A stretch of 64,000 bases of DNA from Halomicrobium urmianum (lineage in GTDB: Archaea > Halobacteriota > Halobacteria > Halobacteriales > Haloarculaceae), in contig NZ_CP084090.1 of NCBI RefSeq assembly GCF_020217425.1, positions 2,418,001-2,482,000 on the forward strand, given 5' to 3'. Shown here piece after piece: positions 62,309 to 64,000 of the stretch. The notes beneath the pieces were generated by a model. That model did not search any database, had not been told where the DNA came from, and saw only the letters and a list, made by a program, of their open reading frames with translations. Position numbers and translations under genes: made by a program. How positions within the stretch are numbered: the first letter of the stretch is position 1; each line of letters starts with the position of its first letter.

Positions 62309-63046
62309 ATGAGCGACGTGGACGTTCCGGAGAGTCACCCTCGCTACGAGTCGCTGCTGACGCGACACCGGATCGAGGCGGGGGTCGAGAAGGGCATCAC
62401 GTCCCGGCAGGGGCTGATCGCCCAGGGCCGGGGTGAGGCCTTCGACTACCTACTGGGGGAGGAGACCGTCGAGAGCGCCGACCGGGCGGCGCGAGCCGCG
62501 GCGGCGCACCTGCTGCTGGCCGACCACCCAGTAATCTCGGTCAACGGCAACGCGGCCGCGCTGGTGCCCGGGGAACTGGTCGAACTGGCCGACGCGACCG
62601 GCGCCGACCTCGAGGTTAACCTGTTCAACCGCACCGAGGAGCGCATGGAGGCCATCGCCGACCACCTCCGCGAGCACGGCGCCGAGGACGTGAAGGGACT
62701 CGCCGCGGACGGGCGCATCCCCGGCCTCGACCACGAGCGCGCGACGGTCGACGCCGACGGCATCGGCGACGCCGACGTGGTCGTGGTCCCGCTCGAGGAC
62801 GGCGACCGCGCCGAGGCGCTGGCCGAGATGGGCAAGACAGAGGTCGTGATCGACCTGAACCCGATGTCGCGGTCGGCGCGGAGCGCCGCCGTCCCCATCG
62901 TGGACAACATCGTCCGGGCCGTCCCGAACGTGACCGAACACGCCCGCGACCTGGCGGGCGATACTGCCGCCCAGCGCGACGCCGTCGAGGCCTTCGACGC
63001 CGAGGACGCGCTCGCGGCCGCCGAGCGAGCCATCAGAGAATCATGA
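62309..63046 (+). CDS. 4-phosphopantoate-beta-alanine ligase (archaeal phosphopantothenate synthetase)
   Basis: The enzyme condenses 4-phosphopantoate with beta-alanine to 4-phosphopantothenate, the archaeal CoA step after pantoate kinase. The 245-residue protein has the family N-terminus (SHPRYESLLTRHRIEAGVEKGITS then GLIAQGRGEAFDYLLGE), ADHPVISVNGNAAALVPGEL, the EVNLFNRTEERM segment, and VIDLNPMSRSARSAAVPIVDNIVRA near the end. A strong Shine-Dalgarno (GGAGGTGA) precedes the ATG. Its stop overlaps the AAA+ ATPase start as ATGA. Confidence 0.92.
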   Translation: MSDVDVPESHPRYESLLTRHRIEAGVEKGITSRQGLIAQGRGEAFDYLLGEETVESADRAARAAAAHLLLADHPVISVNGNAAALVPGELVELADATGADLEVNLFNRTEERMEAIADHLREHGAEDVKGLAADGRIPGLDHERATVDADGIGDADVVVVPLEDGDRAEALAEMGKTEVVIDLNPMSRSARSAAVPIVDNIVRAVPNVTEHARDLAGDTAAQRDAVEAFDAEDALAAAERAIRES

Positions 63047-64000
63047 GCCTGCCGCCGTACGTCTACGCCGACCGTCGCCTGCCCGACGCCGACGAGGTCC
63101 GCGCGGCGCTCCGGCGGCGCGACCTGACGAAGTTCGGCGGCGACGAGCGACTGGAGCGGCTCCACCGCGTGTTCTACCCCGTCTTCCGCGTCGAGTACGA
63201 GTACGAGACCGGCCGCGGGAAGCTCTTCGGGACGGACACCAAGCAGGCGGTCGCGCTGCTGGACGGCCTGTGGGACGACAACGACGAGCCCCTCTCGCAG
63301 TACGCCGGGGGCACCGACGACGTCGTCCGCCGGGCCACCGACGACTACGACTTCGGGACGGACCACCCCGGGCTGGGGCGGTCGGTGCTCCTGCAGTTCC
63401 AGGTGCCCACCGAGGAGGCCGAGTCGCTGCTCCCCCGCCGGATCACGGAGTACCGCGAGCAGTCCGGCGACGCCGCGAACGTCTTCCACCGGAAGCTCCG
63501 GGAGTCCTACGGGCTACCGGCCGACTTCGACCCCGCGGGCTTCGAGGACGTCGTCGACGTCGAGCGGTTCTACCTCCCGTTCTGGCTGGCCGAGTACCAC
63601 TCGCCCCACAGCGACGACGTCGTGATGCTCTCGCTGCGCGACCCCGATCAGGACGAGGCGGCGTTCCACCGGGACGCCTGGCTCGCCGAGTTCGTCAGCG
63701 CCGACCCGCGGCGGCTCGCCGAGTACGGCTACGAGGTCGACCGCGACCGGATCGAACAGAACATCCGGGAACGCATCGGCGGCGGGGACGGTGACGAGCG
63801 CGGGGGCGGTGAGGCCGTCGAGGACGGCAGGCGCGACCGGGATCGGTCGGCCGACGACGGGGCACCGACGATAAACCTCGAGTCACCCGACGACGGCGGC
63901 GTCGTCCAGCCCGACGGCGTCGACATGGAGGCCGAGGGGCTGGTCGAGCCGAGCCCGGAGCGGAGCTTCGCCGACGTCGGTGGCATGAGCGGCCTGAAGG
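63043..64000 (+). CDS. AAA+ ATPase with a novel N-terminal domain (partial, cut by window end)
   Basis: About 319 codons are visible. The N-terminal 250 residues form a domain I do not recognise. It has basic helices (EVRAALRRRDLTKFGG), the segment LHRVFYPVFRVEYEYETG, and later an acidic Gly/Asp/Arg-rich linker (about 247-285). The last visible residues, SFADVGGMSGLK, are the start of an AAA+ domain of the Cdc48/PAN class (xxDVGG motif before the Walker A). The start ATG overlaps the upstream stop, so the two genes are probably co-transcribed. The ATPase core lies beyond the window. Confidence 0.78.
   Translation, partial: MSLPPYVYADRRLPDADEVRAALRRRDLTKFGGDERLERLHRVFYPVFRVEYEYETGRGKLFGTDTKQAVALLDGLWDDNDEPLSQYAGGTDDVVRRATDDYDFGTDHPGLGRSVLLQFQVPTEEAESLLPRRITEYREQSGDAANVFHRKLRESYGLPADFDPAGFEDVVDVERFYLPFWLAEYHSPHSDDVVMLSLRDPDQDEAAFHRDAWLAEFVSADPRRLAEYGYEVDRDRIEQNIRERIGGGDGDERGGGEAVEDGRRDRDRSADDGAPTINLESPDDGGVVQPDGVDMEAEGLVEPSPERSFADVGGMSGLK

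Overview
The window is chromosomal DNA of a halophilic archaeon (class Halobacteria). The evidence is very high GC with GC-rich third positions, strongly acidic proteins, TATA boxes 24-32 nt upstream of ATGs (leaderless transcripts), twin-arginine signals on exported proteins, and archaeal core genes: thermosome, membrane-anchored Lon, GGGP synthase, NadM, and the archaeal pantoate kinase and phosphopantothenate synthetase. A cellulase remnant and several gene neighbourhoods recall Haloarculaceae-like genera, but that placement is inference.

Layout. 1-5.0 kb: 5' end of trpC, a cupin, a cysteine-less MGMT-fold protein, a hypothetical protein, then a CPBP protease and lonB. 5.0-9.5 kb: nadM-SAM hydrolase operon, a structured tandem repeat, the thermosome gene, an amidohydrolase. 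9.6-18 kb: glycosyltransferase, methyltransferase, PPOX protein, small HTH proteins, MBL hydrolase, YkgJ-like protein, TRAM protein, SPFH/NfeD pair. 18-29 kb: metG, LiaF-like and VTT membrane proteins, mfnA, ppsA, PhzF, AEC carrier. 28.2-33.3 kb: the condensin operon (coiled-coil protein, smc, scpA). 33.4-37 kb: DICT protein and an unusual three-gene cluster with a Tat-exported protein. 37-40.3 kb: gatB, azlCD. 40.5-43.3 kb: two tandem DUF1254/DUF1214 genes, one a pseudogene. 43.9-49.6 kb: topA, Rieske protein, universal stress protein, a solitary Mrr-like nuclease, GGGP synthase. 49.8-51.0 kb: a broken cellulase. 51-64 kb: APC-Usp transporter, Lrp regulator, aspS, AIM24 protein, PIN/UPF0175 toxin-antitoxin pair, pantoate kinase, sugar porter, NosD-like surface protein, phosphopantothenate synthetase, and an AAA+ ATPase cut by the window end.

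Functional links. MfnA (aspartate to beta-alanine), pantoate kinase and phosphopantothenate synthetase cover three steps of the archaeal CoA route. SMC, ScpA and the coiled-coil protein form one transcription unit. LonB with a CPBP protease, and SPFH with NfeD, are membrane-quality-control pairs.

The most interesting signals are: (i) an 11-bp plus 6-bp nested RNA hairpin around the thermosome stop codon, whose inner part is amplified as a 56-bp tandem repeat; (ii) a GH9-CBM3-FnIII-dockerin cellulase gene that has lost its whole catalytic domain; (iii) a GC-rich repeat element translated in frame inside scpA; (iv) an 11-codon leaderless ORF overlapping the topA start; (v) a perfect 20-bp palindrome between the Rieske and Usp genes; and (vi) an MGMT-fold protein with Asp at the alkyl-acceptor position.
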